From NCBI RefSeq assembly GCF_002891295.1, contig NZ_LGUI01000010.1:186001-250000 (forward strand): DNA of 64,000 nucleotides. Direction: 5' to 3'. Numbering within the stretch: the first letter of the stretch is position 1; every line of letters begins with the position of its first letter. The notes under the pieces are model-generated. The model did not search any database. It was not told where the DNA came from and saw only the letters and a list, made by a program, of their open reading frames with translations. Below, piece after piece: positions 8,529 through 17,570 of the stretch. The stretch is from Streptomyces eurocidicus. Its GTDB lineage: Bacteria; Actinomycetota; Actinomycetes; Streptomycetales; Streptomycetaceae. The translations under genes and the position numbers were made by a program.

Positions 8529-8711
8529 CTGCCGCCCTTCGCGTCGTGTCGTCCCCTGCCGCGCCCCGGCGCGCTCCCCGGGCCGCGCCGCTGTGGCGAT
8601 CTTCGTAGTGAACGGGGTCGCCTTCTGTACGGTCCCACCAGAGCACATGGGATCTTCCTAGAACCTAGCCCCGGTCCCGCCTGGTCAGGGTGTGGCAATA
8701 CACACACCTCG

Positions 8712-8724
8712 AACACCCGGTGTT
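8712..8724. promoter_or_regulatory. Palindrome between bioF and bioB, candidate biotin operator
   Basis: AACACC-C-GGTGTT is a perfect 6/1/6 palindrome about 50 bases upstream of bioB, in the shared 247-base divergent promoter. CACAC and GTGTG sequences flank it. A single operator here could control both arms of the biotin genes. The cognate repressor (BirA-type or a TetR-type BioQ) is not in the window. Confidence 0.45.
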
Positions 8725-8775
8725 GTGTGATTCCTCCCTGGCCCAGGGTGGTGGGGGTGGGGAAGGATCTCCGCC

Positions 8776-9993
8776 ATGGACCTGCTGAACACGCTGGTGG
8801 ACAAGGGGCTGCGGCGGGAGCTGCCGACCCGCGAAGAGGCGCTCGCCGTACTGGCGACCTCCGACGACGAGCTGCTCGATGTGGTGGCCGCCGCGGGCAA
8901 GGTGCGCCGCAGGTGGTTCGGGCGCCGAGTGAAGCTCAACTATCTGGTCAACCTCAAGTCCGGGCTCTGCCCCGAGGACTGCTCGTACTGCTCGCAGCGG
9001 CTCGGCTCGAAGGCCGAGATCCTGAAGTACACCTGGCTCAAGCCGGACGAGGCGTCGAAGGCGGCGGCCGCGGGTGTCGCCGGCGGCGCCAAGCGGGTCT
9101 GCCTGGTGGCCAGCGGCCGCGGCCCGACGGACCGGGACGTCGACCGGGTCTCCAAGACCATCGAGGCCATCAAGGAGCAGAACGAGGACGTCGAGGTCTG
9201 CGCGTGCCTCGGCCTCCTCTCCGACGGGCAGGCCGAGCGGCTGCGCGCGGCGGGCGCCGACGCCTACAACCACAACCTCAACACCTCCGAGGCCACCTAC
9301 GGCGGCATCACCACGACCCACACCTACGCGGACCGGGTCGAGACCGTGCAGCAGGCCCAGGCGGCGGGCATGTCCGCCTGCTCCGGCCTGATCGCGGGCA
9401 TGGGCGAGAGCGACGCGGACCTGGTGGACGTGGTCTTCTCGCTGCGCGGGCTCGACCCCGACTCGGTGCCGGTCAACTTCCTGATCCCCTTCGAGGGGAC
9501 GCCGCTGGCCAAGGAGTGGAACCTCACCCCGCAGCGTGCGCTGCGCATCCTGGCGATGGTCCGCTTCGTCTGCCCCGACGTCGAGGTACGGCTCGCGGGC
9601 GGCCGCGAGGTGCACCTGCGCTCGATGCAGCCGCTCGCCCTGCACCTGGCCAACTCCATCTTCCTGGGCGACTACCTCACCAGTGAGGGCCAGGAGGGCA
9701 AGGCCGACCTCGCGATGATCGAGGACGCGGGCTTCGAGGTGGAGGGCGCGGGCACCACGACGCTCCCGCAGCACCGGGCCGACGCGCTCGCCGAGGCCGG
9801 CGGCTCCGCCTGCGGCGGGCACGGCGGTGGCGGCTGCGGCCCGTGCGGTGACGGCGGCGCCGAGTCCGCCGCGGCCACCGGGACCGCCGCTCCGGCGCCC
9901 GCCGAGGTGCCGGCGCCCGCCGGTGAGGTCCGTACGGACCTGGTCGCCGTGCGCCGCCGCGGCGCGGGGACGGACCTGCCGCCCAATGCCTGA
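8776..9993 (+). CDS. bioB: Biotin synthase BioB
   Basis: Radical SAM enzyme inserting sulfur into dethiobiotin. 405 residues. The radical SAM cluster motif is CPEDCSYC (about residues 56-63), followed by the conserved YNHNLNTSE segment and the PIP-type core to about residue 330. The C-terminus has a roughly 60-residue extension, with a Cys/Gly cluster (CGGHGGGGCGPCGDGG) and then an Ala/Pro-rich tail, that is absent from E. coli BioB. GGAAGGA precedes the ATG. It overlaps bioA by 8 bases. Confidence 0.97.
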   Translation: MDLLNTLVDKGLRRELPTREEALAVLATSDDELLDVVAAAGKVRRRWFGRRVKLNYLVNLKSGLCPEDCSYCSQRLGSKAEILKYTWLKPDEASKAAAAGVAGGAKRVCLVASGRGPTDRDVDRVSKTIEAIKEQNEDVEVCACLGLLSDGQAERLRAAGADAYNHNLNTSEATYGGITTTHTYADRVETVQQAQAAGMSACSGLIAGMGESDADLVDVVFSLRGLDPDSVPVNFLIPFEGTPLAKEWNLTPQRALRILAMVRFVCPDVEVRLAGGREVHLRSMQPLALHLANSIFLGDYLTSEGQEGKADLAMIEDAGFEVEGAGTTTLPQHRADALAEAGGSACGGHGGGGCGPCGDGGAESAAATGTAAPAPAEVPAPAGEVRTDLVAVRRRGAGTDLPPNA

Positions 9994-11296
9994 TCTCACC
10001 CCCCGTGAGCTGCTCGCCCTCGACCGGCAGCATGTCTGGCACCCCTACGGCCCGATGCCGGGCCGGCAGGAGCCGCTGGTCGTCGCCTCCGCGTCGGGGG
10101 TGCGGCTGCGGCTCGCCGAGCCCGTCGCCGGCCGGCCGGAACCGGCGGAGCTGATCGACGGGATGTCGTCGTGGTGGTCCGCCGTCCACGGCTACAACCA
10201 CCCGGTGCTCAACGAGGCCGCACAGGCGCAGCTGGGGCGGATGAGTCATGTGATGTTCGGCGGGCTCACCCACGAGCCCGCCGTGCGGCTGGCCGCCCGG
10301 CTGGTGGAGATCACCCCCGAGGGGCTGGAGCACGTCTTCCTCACCGACTCCGGATCGGTCTCGGTCGAGGTCGCCGTGAAGATGTGCCTGCAGTACTGGC
10401 GTTCCCTCGGCCGGCCCGCCAAGCGCCGTCTGATGACCTGGCGCGGCGGCTACCACGGGGACACCTGGCAGCCGATGTCGGTGTGCGACCCGGACGGTGG
10501 GATGCACGAGCTGTGGTCGGGGGCGCTGCCCCGGCAGCTCTTCGCGGACACCCCGCCGGAGGGCTTCGACGCCGGCACCGACCCGGCGTACGCGCGGCAC
10601 CTGTGGGATCTGATCGGCCGGCACGCCGACGAGCTCGCGGCGGTCATCGTCGAGCCGGTGGTGCAGGGCGCGGGCGGCATGCGCTTCCACGACCCGGGCT
10701 ACCTGCGGGTGCTGCGGGAGGCGTGCGACGCGCACGACGTGCTGCTGGTCCTGGACGAGATCGCGACCGGTTTCGGCCGTACGGGCGCGCTGTTCGCGGC
10801 CGACCACGCGGGGATCACCCCCGATGTGATGTGCCTGGGCAAGGCGCTGACCGGCGGTTACCTCACGATGGCGGCGACGCTGTGCACACCGCGCGTCGCG
10901 GACGGCATCTCCCGGGGCGAGGTCCCGGTGCTGGCGCACGGCCCGACGTTCATGGCCAACCCCCTCGCCGCCGCCGTGGCGAACGCCTCGATCGACCTGC
11001 TGCTGTCCCAGGACTGGCGGGCGGAGGTCGCACGGATCGAGACCGGGCTGCGGGCCGGCCTGGCGGACGTCGCCGGCCTGCCCGGCGTACGGGACGTCAG
11101 GGTGCTCGGCGCCATCGGCGTCGTCCAGCTCGACCACGGGATCGACATGGCGGCGGCCACCGCGGCCACGGTCGGTGAAGGGGTCTGGCTGCGGCCGTTC
11201 CGGGACCTGATCTACACCATGCCGCCCTACATCACGACCGACGAGGACGTCGCGCGGATCTGCGCGGGGGTCCGGGCGGCCGCGCGGGCGGGCTGA
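9986..11296 (+). CDS. bioA: Adenosylmethionine-8-amino-7-oxononanoate transaminase (BioA)
   Basis: PLP-dependent class III aminotransferase converting KAPA to DAPA with SAM as amino donor. 436 residues from the ATG at 9986, which overlaps the end of bioB. Diagnostic features are HVWHPYGPM near the N-terminus (BioA substrate site), the MSSWWSAVHGYNHP segment, the cofactor-binding DEIATGFGRTG, and the PLP lysine in CLGKALTGGY. A longer upstream frame inside bioB is not used. Confidence 0.96.
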   Translation: MPDLTPRELLALDRQHVWHPYGPMPGRQEPLVVASASGVRLRLAEPVAGRPEPAELIDGMSSWWSAVHGYNHPVLNEAAQAQLGRMSHVMFGGLTHEPAVRLAARLVEITPEGLEHVFLTDSGSVSVEVAVKMCLQYWRSLGRPAKRRLMTWRGGYHGDTWQPMSVCDPDGGMHELWSGALPRQLFADTPPEGFDAGTDPAYARHLWDLIGRHADELAAVIVEPVVQGAGGMRFHDPGYLRVLREACDAHDVLLVLDEIATGFGRTGALFAADHAGITPDVMCLGKALTGGYLTMAATLCTPRVADGISRGEVPVLAHGPTFMANPLAAAVANASIDLLLSQDWRAEVARIETGLRAGLADVAGLPGVRDVRVLGAIGVVQLDHGIDMAAATAATVGEGVWLRPFRDLIYTMPPYITTDEDVARICAGVRAAARAG

Positions 11297-11347
11297 GCCC
11301 GGGGCCGCCCACCGGCCCGGGAATCGAAGAACGACGGAGGGATGTTC

Positions 11348-12079
11348 ATGTCGGTACTGGTCGTCACGGGGACGGGCACCGAGGTCGGGAAGACCGTGGT
11401 CACGGCGGCCGTCGCGGCCGCCGCGCTGGCCGCCGGCCGCTCGGTGGCCGTGCTCAAGCCGGCCCAGACCGGTGTGGCCCCCGGGGAGCCGGGTGACGTC
11501 GCGGAGGTGCGGCGGCTGGCGGGCCCGGTGACCGGTGCCGAGCTGGCCCGCTTCCCCGAGCCGCTGGCCCCGGACACGGCGGCCCGCCGGGCGGGCCTCG
11601 CGCCGGTCGGCCCGGAGGAGATCGCGCAGGCGGCACGGGAACTGGCGGCCTCGCACGACCTGGTCCTGGTCGAGGGCGCGGGCGGACTGCTCGTCAGGCT
11701 GGACGAGGCGGGCGCCACGCTCGCGGACGCCGCGGGGCTGCTGGACGCCCCGGTGCTGGTCGTCGTCCAGGCCGGGCTGGGCACGCTCAACACCACGACG
11801 CTGACCGGCGAGGCGCTGCGCTCGCGCGGGCTGGCCTGCGCGGGCGTCGTCATCGGCAGCTGGCCGGCCGAGCCCGACCTGGCGACCCGCTGCAACCTGG
11901 CGGACCTTCCGGGGGCGGCGGGGGCACCGCTGCTGGGCGCGGTGCCGGAGGGGGCGGGCGCGCTGGGTCCCGAAGCGTTTCGCGCTGCGGCGCCGGGGTG
12001 GCTGGGCGCGGACCTGTCGGGGACGTGGACGGCGGAGCGGTTCGCCTCGGAGTACGCGGCGGGCCCGTACAGGGGGTGA
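11348..12079 (+). CDS. bioD: Dethiobiotin synthetase BioD
   Basis: ATP-dependent carboxylase closing the ureido ring of dethiobiotin. The P-loop GTGTEVGKT lies at about residues 8-16, with the KPAQTG motif and the VEGAGGLLV segment typical of BioD. Two ATGs occur, at 11342 and 11348. GGAGG at 11336-11340 is only one base from the first but seven from the second, so 11348 is chosen (243 residues). It ends the bioBAD operon; a palindromic repeat follows and may end transcription. Confidence 0.94.
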   Translation: MSVLVVTGTGTEVGKTVVTAAVAAAALAAGRSVAVLKPAQTGVAPGEPGDVAEVRRLAGPVTGAELARFPEPLAPDTAARRAGLAPVGPEEIAQAARELAASHDLVLVEGAGGLLVRLDEAGATLADAAGLLDAPVLVVVQAGLGTLNTTTLTGEALRSRGLACAGVVIGSWPAEPDLATRCNLADLPGAAGAPLLGAVPEGAGALGPEAFRAAAPGWLGADLSGTWTAERFASEYAAGPYRG

Positions 12080-12104
12080 TCCCCAGCCCCGCCCCTTCCC
12101 GAAT

Positions 12105-12155
12105 GTCCTCAAGCGCCGGACGGGCTGATTTTCAGCCCGTCCGGCGTTTGAGGAC
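12105..12155. repeat. Streptomyces intergenic palindromic repeat, copy 1
   Basis: Two 24-base arms with a TTT loop (one G:U-type mismatch) form a long hairpin with core GCCGGACGGGCTGA and its complement. Flanks at 12080-12104 and 12156-12195 (CCCCGCCCCTTCCCG and its complement, plus GGGGCGGAGCCCC) form an outer inverted repeat. The orientation is opposite to copies 2 and 3. It lies after bioD and could serve as terminator. Confidence 0.85.
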
Positions 12156-12253
12156 CGGGGTCCGGGGCGGAGCCCCGTTCGGGAAGGGGGAAAAGCCCCC
12201 CGTCGCGGGAACAATCGCGGTAGCCGTCGGTTCCCTTCACGAAAGGGTGTGCC

Positions 12254-12946
12254 ATGCCGCTTCGCCCCAGCCCCTCGAACGACCCCGTCCACCACCCGGT
12301 CTTCTCCCGCGTCTACGCCGCCCTCAGTCCCCGCCTCGACGTCCGGGCCGGTGTCGCCGCGCACCGGCGGGAGCTGCTGGCCGGGCTGTCCGGCCGGGTG
12401 ATCGAGATCGGCGCGGGCAACGGGCTGAACTTCGCGTACTACCCGGAGACCGTCTCCGAGGTGGTGGCGATCGAGCCCGAACGGCGGCTGCGCAGACTGG
12501 CCGTGGAGGCCGCGGTGCGGGCCGGTGTGCCGGTGGACGTGGTGCCGGGCACGGCGGAGGCCCTGCCGGTGAAGAGCGAGGCGTTCGACGCCGCGGTGCT
12601 GTCGATGGTGCTGTGCTCGGTCCGGGACGTCCGGCGCTCCCTCATGGAGTTGCGACGGGTCGTCAAACCGGGCGGTGAGCTGCGCTTCTTCGAGCACGGG
12701 CGGGCGTCGGGGCGGGTGCCGGCGGCCGCTCAGCGGATCCTGGACGCGACGGTGTGGCCGACCCTGTGCGGCGGCTGCCACACGGCGCGGGACCCGCTGC
12801 GGTCGATCTCGGCCGCCGGGTTCGAGGTGGGCGCGTACCGGCGGCTGCGGGTGCCGGAGAGCCGGATTCCGCTGCCCGCGTCGGTGTTCGTGCTCGGCAC
12901 GGCACGGCGCCCGGCCGCCGGGCCGGAGGACCCCCGTTCGCCGTGA
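12254..12946 (+). CDS. Class I SAM-dependent methyltransferase
   Basis: 230 residues with motif I IEIGAGNGLNF (about 56-66), acidic loop VVAIEPE, and a post-I LSMVLCSVRDVRRSL segment, the UbiE/COQ5-like methyltransf_11 pattern. The closest general match is small phospholipid or quinone-type methyltransferases, with the substrate unknown. It starts at an ATG after GAAAGGG. It has no operon partners: the palindromic repeat is upstream and a gap of more than 200 bases follows. Confidence 0.88.
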   Translation: MPLRPSPSNDPVHHPVFSRVYAALSPRLDVRAGVAAHRRELLAGLSGRVIEIGAGNGLNFAYYPETVSEVVAIEPERRLRRLAVEAAVRAGVPVDVVPGTAEALPVKSEAFDAAVLSMVLCSVRDVRRSLMELRRVVKPGGELRFFEHGRASGRVPAAAQRILDATVWPTLCGGCHTARDPLRSISAAGFEVGAYRRLRVPESRIPLPASVFVLGTARRPAAGPEDPRSP

Positions 12947-13164
12947 GCGGCTCCGCACGGTCTTCGTCTCCTCAAGCGGCCTCGTACGGCCTCGCGCGCC
13001 GTGGGCGCCCCCTCCCCCGTGAATTGGATCACGGCGTTTCCGGGCGAACGGCGGGAAATGCGGATCATGAACACACGCCTCCGCGAGGACCGGCGGGCCG
13101 CACCGGACTAACCGGAGCCACCCTCCGGTAAGTTGTCCGCACCACCGTCGTCCTGGGGGATCCG

Positions 13165-14046
13165 ATGACACGACCGTTCCGTTTCGCCGTCAACATGCTC
13201 ACGCCCGGCTCCGCCGCGCAGTGGCGCGAGAAGTGCCGTAAGGCCGAGTCCCTCGGCTACGACGTCATCCTCGTACCCGACCACCTCGGCATGCCCGCGC
13301 CCTTCCCCTCGCTGGTCGCCGCCGCCGAGGCGACCGAGCGGCCGCGCCTGGGCACCCTGGTGCTCAACGCCGGCCTGTGGAACCCGGCCCTGCTCGCCCG
13401 CGAGGCGGCGACCACGGACCAGCTCACCGGCGGGCGCCTGGAGCTGGGTCTCGGCACGGGCTATGTGAAGGAGGAGCACGACCGGGCGGGGCTGCCCTTC
13501 GGCTCGCCGCGCGAGCGCGTGGACCACCTGGAGCACATGGTCACGGAGCTCGACCGGCTGCTGACCGACCCCGGGCACGCCCCGTCGCCCGCGCAGGCGC
13601 CGCGCCCGCCGCTGCTGCTCGGCGGCAACGGCAAGCGCATGCTGCGGCTGGCCGCCCGGCACGCCGACATCGCGGCGTTCAGCGGGGCCGCGTCCTCGGA
13701 CTCGGGGGCGCTGAGCCTGCTGAGCCCGTCCGTCATGGACGAGCGGATGGCCCTCTACCGGAGCTTCGCGGCCGGGCGCGAGACGCCCGCCGAGCTGAAC
13801 ATCCTGGTGCAGGTCGTGGCCACAGGCGCGGACCGCCGTGCCACGGCGCGCAAGCTGGCCGGGCAGACCCCGGACCTCACCGAGGACGAGGTGCTGGAGC
13901 ACCCGGTCGTCCTGGCGGGCTCCGTCAAGGACATCGCCGACCAGGTGCGCGCCCACCGGGAGCGGTTCGGCTTCAGCTATCTGACCGTCCTGGAGCCGAA
14001 CCTGGAGGCGTTCGCGCCGGTGCTGGAGGAGCTGCGGGGCTCCTGA
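13165..14046 (+). CDS. LLM-class F420-dependent oxidoreductase
   Basis: 293 residues of luciferase-like monooxygenase fold: N-terminal FRFAVNML, VPDHLGMPAPFPSL, the typical LTGGRLELGLGTGY motif (about 88-101), and LLLGGNGKRMLRLAARHADI in the middle, matching the TIGR03621-type F420-dependent family common in actinobacteria. It probably uses F420 rather than FMN, with the substrate unknown. A lone gene. Confidence 0.9.
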   Translation: MTRPFRFAVNMLTPGSAAQWREKCRKAESLGYDVILVPDHLGMPAPFPSLVAAAEATERPRLGTLVLNAGLWNPALLAREAATTDQLTGGRLELGLGTGYVKEEHDRAGLPFGSPRERVDHLEHMVTELDRLLTDPGHAPSPAQAPRPPLLLGGNGKRMLRLAARHADIAAFSGAASSDSGALSLLSPSVMDERMALYRSFAAGRETPAELNILVQVVATGADRRATARKLAGQTPDLTEDEVLEHPVVLAGSVKDIADQVRAHRERFGFSYLTVLEPNLEAFAPVLEELRGS

Positions 14047-14129
14047 CCGGCCCCTGACCGGCCCCTGACCGGCCGGCGGCGTGGAGCTGCCGGCCCCGGC
14101 TGCGGCGACCTGCCGTTTTGCTGGTCCTT

Positions 14130-14275
14130 TACCATGGTAGGCAGTAATTGCCACCCGGTACCCACGCGTACCCCCCGTTTGAAAGGTGTGAGCGTCCGCC
14201 CATGGGCGAGCCTCCCAGTAGCCGACACCGCGCGACCCACCCGCCTCTGCCCGACCATGGGACGGAGGTGAACCG
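14130..14275 (+). promoter_or_regulatory. Structured 5' leader of the CNNM genes (candidate metal riboswitch)
   Basis: The leader contains complementary blocks: CCCATGGGCG near 14200-14209 and CCATGGG near 14255-14261, and CGCCTC (14242-14247) which can pair with the Shine-Dalgarno GGAGGTG (14264-14270). That is the layout of a translational riboswitch. The gene encodes a CorC/CNNM-type Mg/Co transporter, and blocks such as GCGAGCCTCCC and CTGCCCGA loosely recall the M-box, but I cannot confirm the class. Confidence 0.45.
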
Positions 14276-15619
14276 ATGACCGAAGTGCTCCTCCTGGTGG
14301 CGGCCCTGGTGCTCACCCTGGCCTGCGCCGTCTTCGTCGCGGCGGAGTTCTCGCTCACCACCGTCGAGCGCGCCGAGCTGGAGCGGGCCGCCGAGAACGG
14401 CGACCGCGGCGCGGACAGCGCCCTCAAGGCCGCCCGCAGCCTCACCTTCCAGCTCTCCGGCGCCCAGCTGGGCATCACCGTCACCGGCCTGATCATCGGC
14501 ATGATCTCCAAGCCGTCCATCGCCGCCCTGCTCACCGGGCCGATGGAGGCGCTCGGCCTCGGCGCCTCGGCGGCGGCCTCGACGGCGCTGGTCCTGGGCA
14601 CCGTGCTGTCCACCGTCGTGCTGATGGTGATCGGCGAGCTGGTCCCCAAGAACTGGGCGATCTCCCGCCCGCTGCCCGTGGCCAAGAAGGTGTCCGGGGC
14701 GCAGCGCGCGTTCAGCGCCGCGTTCGGGCCGCTGATCCGGCATCTGAACAACACCGCGAACCGCGCCCTGCACCGCATGGGCCTGGAGCCCGCCGAGGAG
14801 CTGGCCACCGCGCGCGGCCCGCAGGAGCTGGCCGCGCTGGCCCGGCACTCCGCCAAGGAGGGCACGCTGGAGGCGGACACCGCCGAGCTGTTCGTGCGGA
14901 CCCTGAGCCTGGCCGGGCTGACGGCCGAGAACGTGATGACCCCGCGGGTCCAGGTCACGGCGCTCGATGCGCAGGCCACCGCGGAGGACGTGGCGCACGC
15001 CACCCGCGCGACCGGCCTGTCCCGCTTCCCGGTGTACCGCGGCAATCTGGACACCGTCATCGGCATCGCGCACATCAAGGACGTGCTGGCGATACCCGCC
15101 GAGCGCCGCCCCCACCACCCCGTCACCGCGATGCTGCGCGAGCCCCTGCTCGTACCGGAGTCGCTGACCGTGGACCGGCTGCTGGACCGGCTGTCCGGCC
15201 GGCGGAGCATCGCCGTCGTGATCGACGAGTACGGCGGCACGGCCGGGGTCGTCACCCTGGAGGACATCGTGGAGGAGGTCGTCGGCGAGGTGCGCGACGA
15301 GCACGACCCCGACGAGCTGCCCGACCTGGCACCGGCCGGCACGGACGCCGAGGACCGCCCGCTGTACGACGCGGACGGCGCGGCCCGCACCGACCAACTG
15401 GAGATCATCGGGCTGCGGGCACCGCACGGGCCGTACGAGACGCTGGCCGGCCTGGTCGCCACCGAGCTCGGCCGGATCCCGGCCGAGGGCGACACCGTGG
15501 AGGTGGCCGGCTGGCGGATCGACGTCGTCGACGCCTCCGGCCGGCGCGCCGCGCGCGTACGGCTCACGGCGCCCCGCACGGGCGGCCCGGACGCGACGGA
15601 CGGGGAGGCCGGCCGATGA
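14276..15619 (+). CDS. CNNM/CorC-family divalent cation transporter (DUF21-CBS), first of pair
   Basis: 447 residues: DUF21 (CNNM) membrane domain with three to four helices (about 1-190, including AAEFSLTTVERAELE and GELVPKNWAI), a CBS pair (about 205-335, with NVMTPRVQV, SRFPVYRGNLDTVIGIAHIKDVL and YGGTAGVVTLEDIVEE), and a C-terminal CorC_HlyC domain. Such proteins, long annotated as hemolysins, export or sense Mg/Co. The start ATG follows GGAGG. The second CNNM gene overlaps by ATGA, so the two are likely co-translated and may heterodimerise. Confidence 0.93.
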   Translation: MTEVLLLVAALVLTLACAVFVAAEFSLTTVERAELERAAENGDRGADSALKAARSLTFQLSGAQLGITVTGLIIGMISKPSIAALLTGPMEALGLGASAAASTALVLGTVLSTVVLMVIGELVPKNWAISRPLPVAKKVSGAQRAFSAAFGPLIRHLNNTANRALHRMGLEPAEELATARGPQELAALARHSAKEGTLEADTAELFVRTLSLAGLTAENVMTPRVQVTALDAQATAEDVAHATRATGLSRFPVYRGNLDTVIGIAHIKDVLAIPAERRPHHPVTAMLREPLLVPESLTVDRLLDRLSGRRSIAVVIDEYGGTAGVVTLEDIVEEVVGEVRDEHDPDELPDLAPAGTDAEDRPLYDADGAARTDQLEIIGLRAPHGPYETLAGLVATELGRIPAEGDTVEVAGWRIDVVDASGRRAARVRLTAPRTGGPDATDGEAGR

Positions 15620-16629
15620 CCTTCGTCCAGTTGCTCATCGGCCTGGCGACGCTCGTCGTCAACGCCTTCTTCGTGGGTGCCGAGTTCGCCATGATCTCGG
15701 TGCGCCGCAGCCAGATCGAGCCGTACGCCGACCAGGGCGACCGGCGGGCCCGCAGCGTGCTGTGGGGCCTGCGGCACGTCTCGGCGCTGATGGCCGCGGC
15801 CCAGCTCGGGATCACCCTGTGCACGCTGGTGCTCGGTGTGGTCGCCGAACCGGCCATCGCCCATCTGCTGACGCCGCTCTTCGACGTGGTGGGCGTGCCG
15901 GAGGGGCTGGTCCACCCGGCGTCCTTCGTGATCGCGCTGGCCGTGGCCACGTATCTGCACATGCTCTTCGGCGAGATGGTGCCGAAGAACATCGCGCTGG
16001 CCGAGCCGGTGCGCACCGCGCTGCTGCTCGGCCCGCCGCTGGCCGCCCTGGCCCGGGCCCTGCGCCCGGTGGTGTTCACCATCAACTCGCTGGCGAACGG
16101 GCTCCTGAAGCTGATGCGGGTGGAGCCCAAGGACGAGGTCGCCGCGACGTACTCGGACGACCAGCTGGCCCGGATCGTCGCCGACTCCAGCGCGGCGGGG
16201 CTGCTCGACGACCGCTCGACCGAGCGGCTGCGGGACGCCCTGGAGCTGGGCACCCGTCCGGTCATGGACGTGGTGACGCCCGTCGAGCGGGTCGTCTCGG
16301 CCCGGCTCGGGGTCACCCCGGAGCAGCTGGAGCGGCTGTCCGCCGAGTCCGGCTTCTCCCGCTTCCCGGTCATCGACGGCGCGGGCCGGATCCTCGGCTA
16401 TCTGCATGTGAAGGACGCGCTGGACGCCAAGCCGCGCGACCTGCCGTTCCCGCTCCAGCGGATGCGCCGGATCGCGACCGTGCGGGCGTCGACCCCGCTG
16501 GACGACGTGATCACAACGATGAGCGGCACCGGCACGCACCTGGCGGCGGTCATCGGCGAGGACAACCGCCTGGCGGGCCTGGTCACCCTGGAGGACGTGC
16601 TGCGGGAGCTGGTGGGACGGCGGGCGTGA
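15616..16629 (+). CDS. CNNM/CorC-family divalent cation transporter, second of pair
   Basis: 337 residues with DUF21 (about 1-185: GAEFAMISVRRSQIE, FGEMVPKNIALAEP) and a CBS pair (about 205-335: RPVMDVVTPVERVV, SRFPVIDGAGRILGYLHVKDAL, LAGLVTLEDVLRELVG). Unlike the first gene it lacks the C-terminal CorC_HlyC domain, so it is a shortened paralogue. It starts inside the end of the first gene (ATGA). Confidence 0.92.
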   Translation: MTFVQLLIGLATLVVNAFFVGAEFAMISVRRSQIEPYADQGDRRARSVLWGLRHVSALMAAAQLGITLCTLVLGVVAEPAIAHLLTPLFDVVGVPEGLVHPASFVIALAVATYLHMLFGEMVPKNIALAEPVRTALLLGPPLAALARALRPVVFTINSLANGLLKLMRVEPKDEVAATYSDDQLARIVADSSAAGLLDDRSTERLRDALELGTRPVMDVVTPVERVVSARLGVTPEQLERLSAESGFSRFPVIDGAGRILGYLHVKDALDAKPRDLPFPLQRMRRIATVRASTPLDDVITTMSGTGTHLAAVIGEDNRLAGLVTLEDVLRELVGRRA

Positions 16630-16724
16630 GGGGCGTGCCCGCCCGCCCCGGACCGAAGGGCCCTGCCCACGGTCCGGGGCGGGCGTCCGCGGGGCGCGGG
16701 GATTCGGAGTAGGATCTCCGCGCC

Positions 16725-17498
16725 ATGCAGATGAATGCCACGTACACCAGTTTTGTCGCGGTCGGGGACTCCTTCACGGAGGGCATGTCGGACGGGCTCC
16801 CGGACGGCACGTACCGCGGCTGGGCCGACCTGCTCGCCGCGCGGCTGGCCGCCCGTACGCCCGGCTTCCGGTACGCGAACCTCGCGGTGCGCGGCAAGCT
16901 GATCGCGCAGATCGCGGACGAGCAGGCGACGGCGGCCGCCGCGATGGGCGCCGACCTGGTCACCCTGGTCGGCGGGCTGAACGACGCGCTGCGGCCCAAG
17001 TGCGACGTGGACCTGGTGTGCGCCCGGCTGGAGGAGGCCGTCGGCCGGCTGGCGCCGGACTGCAAGCAGCTGGTGCTGATGCGCAGCCCGGGGCGCCGGG
17101 GTCCGGTGCTGGAGCGGTTCCGGCCCCGCATGGAGCAGCTGTTCGACTTTATCGAGGAGCTGGCCGGCCGGCACGACGCGCTGGTCGTGGACCTCTACGG
17201 CGCCGAGGCGCTGGGCGACCCGCGGATGTGGGCCGAGGACCGGCTGCACCTGAACGCCGAGGGCCACCGCCGGGTGGCCGAGGCGGTGTGGCAGGCGCTC
17301 GGGCACGAGCCCGAGGAGGACTGGCGGCGGCCGCTGCCCCCGGCCGCGCGGCCGGGCTGGGCGAGCCGGCGGGCCTCCGACGCCCGCTTCGCGCGCGAGC
17401 ACCTCGGGCCGTGGATCGGCCGCCGGCTCACGGGCCGCTCCTCGGGCGACGGCCGCCCGCCGAAGCGCGCCGAGCTGCTGCCCTACGACGCCTCCTGA
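16725..17498 (+). CDS. SGNH/GDSL hydrolase
   Basis: 257 residues of SGNH esterase fold: block I VAVGDSFTEGM with the catalytic Ser (about residues 11-21), block II NLAVRGK, block III VGGLND, and block V DRLHLNAEGH with the Asp/His pair. There is no signal peptide, so it is cytoplasmic. A TAGGAT -10-like hexamer sits about 14 bases before the ATG. The Arg-rich C-terminal tail after residue 200 is not part of the fold. Substrate unknown. Confidence 0.9.
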   Translation: MQMNATYTSFVAVGDSFTEGMSDGLPDGTYRGWADLLAARLAARTPGFRYANLAVRGKLIAQIADEQATAAAAMGADLVTLVGGLNDALRPKCDVDLVCARLEEAVGRLAPDCKQLVLMRSPGRRGPVLERFRPRMEQLFDFIEELAGRHDALVVDLYGAEALGDPRMWAEDRLHLNAEGHRRVAEAVWQALGHEPEEDWRRPLPPAARPGWASRRASDARFAREHLGPWIGRRLTGRSSGDGRPPKRAELLPYDAS

Positions 17499-17504
17499 CC
17501 ACGC

Positions 17505-17522
17505 TTCGTAGCAAGCTACGAA
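17505..17522. promoter_or_regulatory. 18-base perfect palindrome upstream of purB
   Basis: TTCGTAGC-AA-GCTACGAA is a perfect 8/2/8 inverted repeat right after the SGNH gene and 49 bases before the purB start. It could be an operator or a short terminator; the lack of a T-tract and the high symmetry favour a protein-binding site. Confidence 0.45.
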
Positions 17523-17570
17523 CCGGGGCGCGGCACGGACCTGCGCGAACCGCCAGTAGAATCCGGTCAC

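Noticed and set aside
9677..13171. Very long open frame on the minus strand over bioB-bioA-bioD
   Set aside because: Antisense to well-supported genes and made of Arg/Pro/Gly-rich noise; typical of high-GC DNA.
13108..16539. Long minus-strand open frame over the F420 enzyme and CNNM genes
   Set aside because: Shadow frame; no domain and codon bias belongs to the plus-strand genes.
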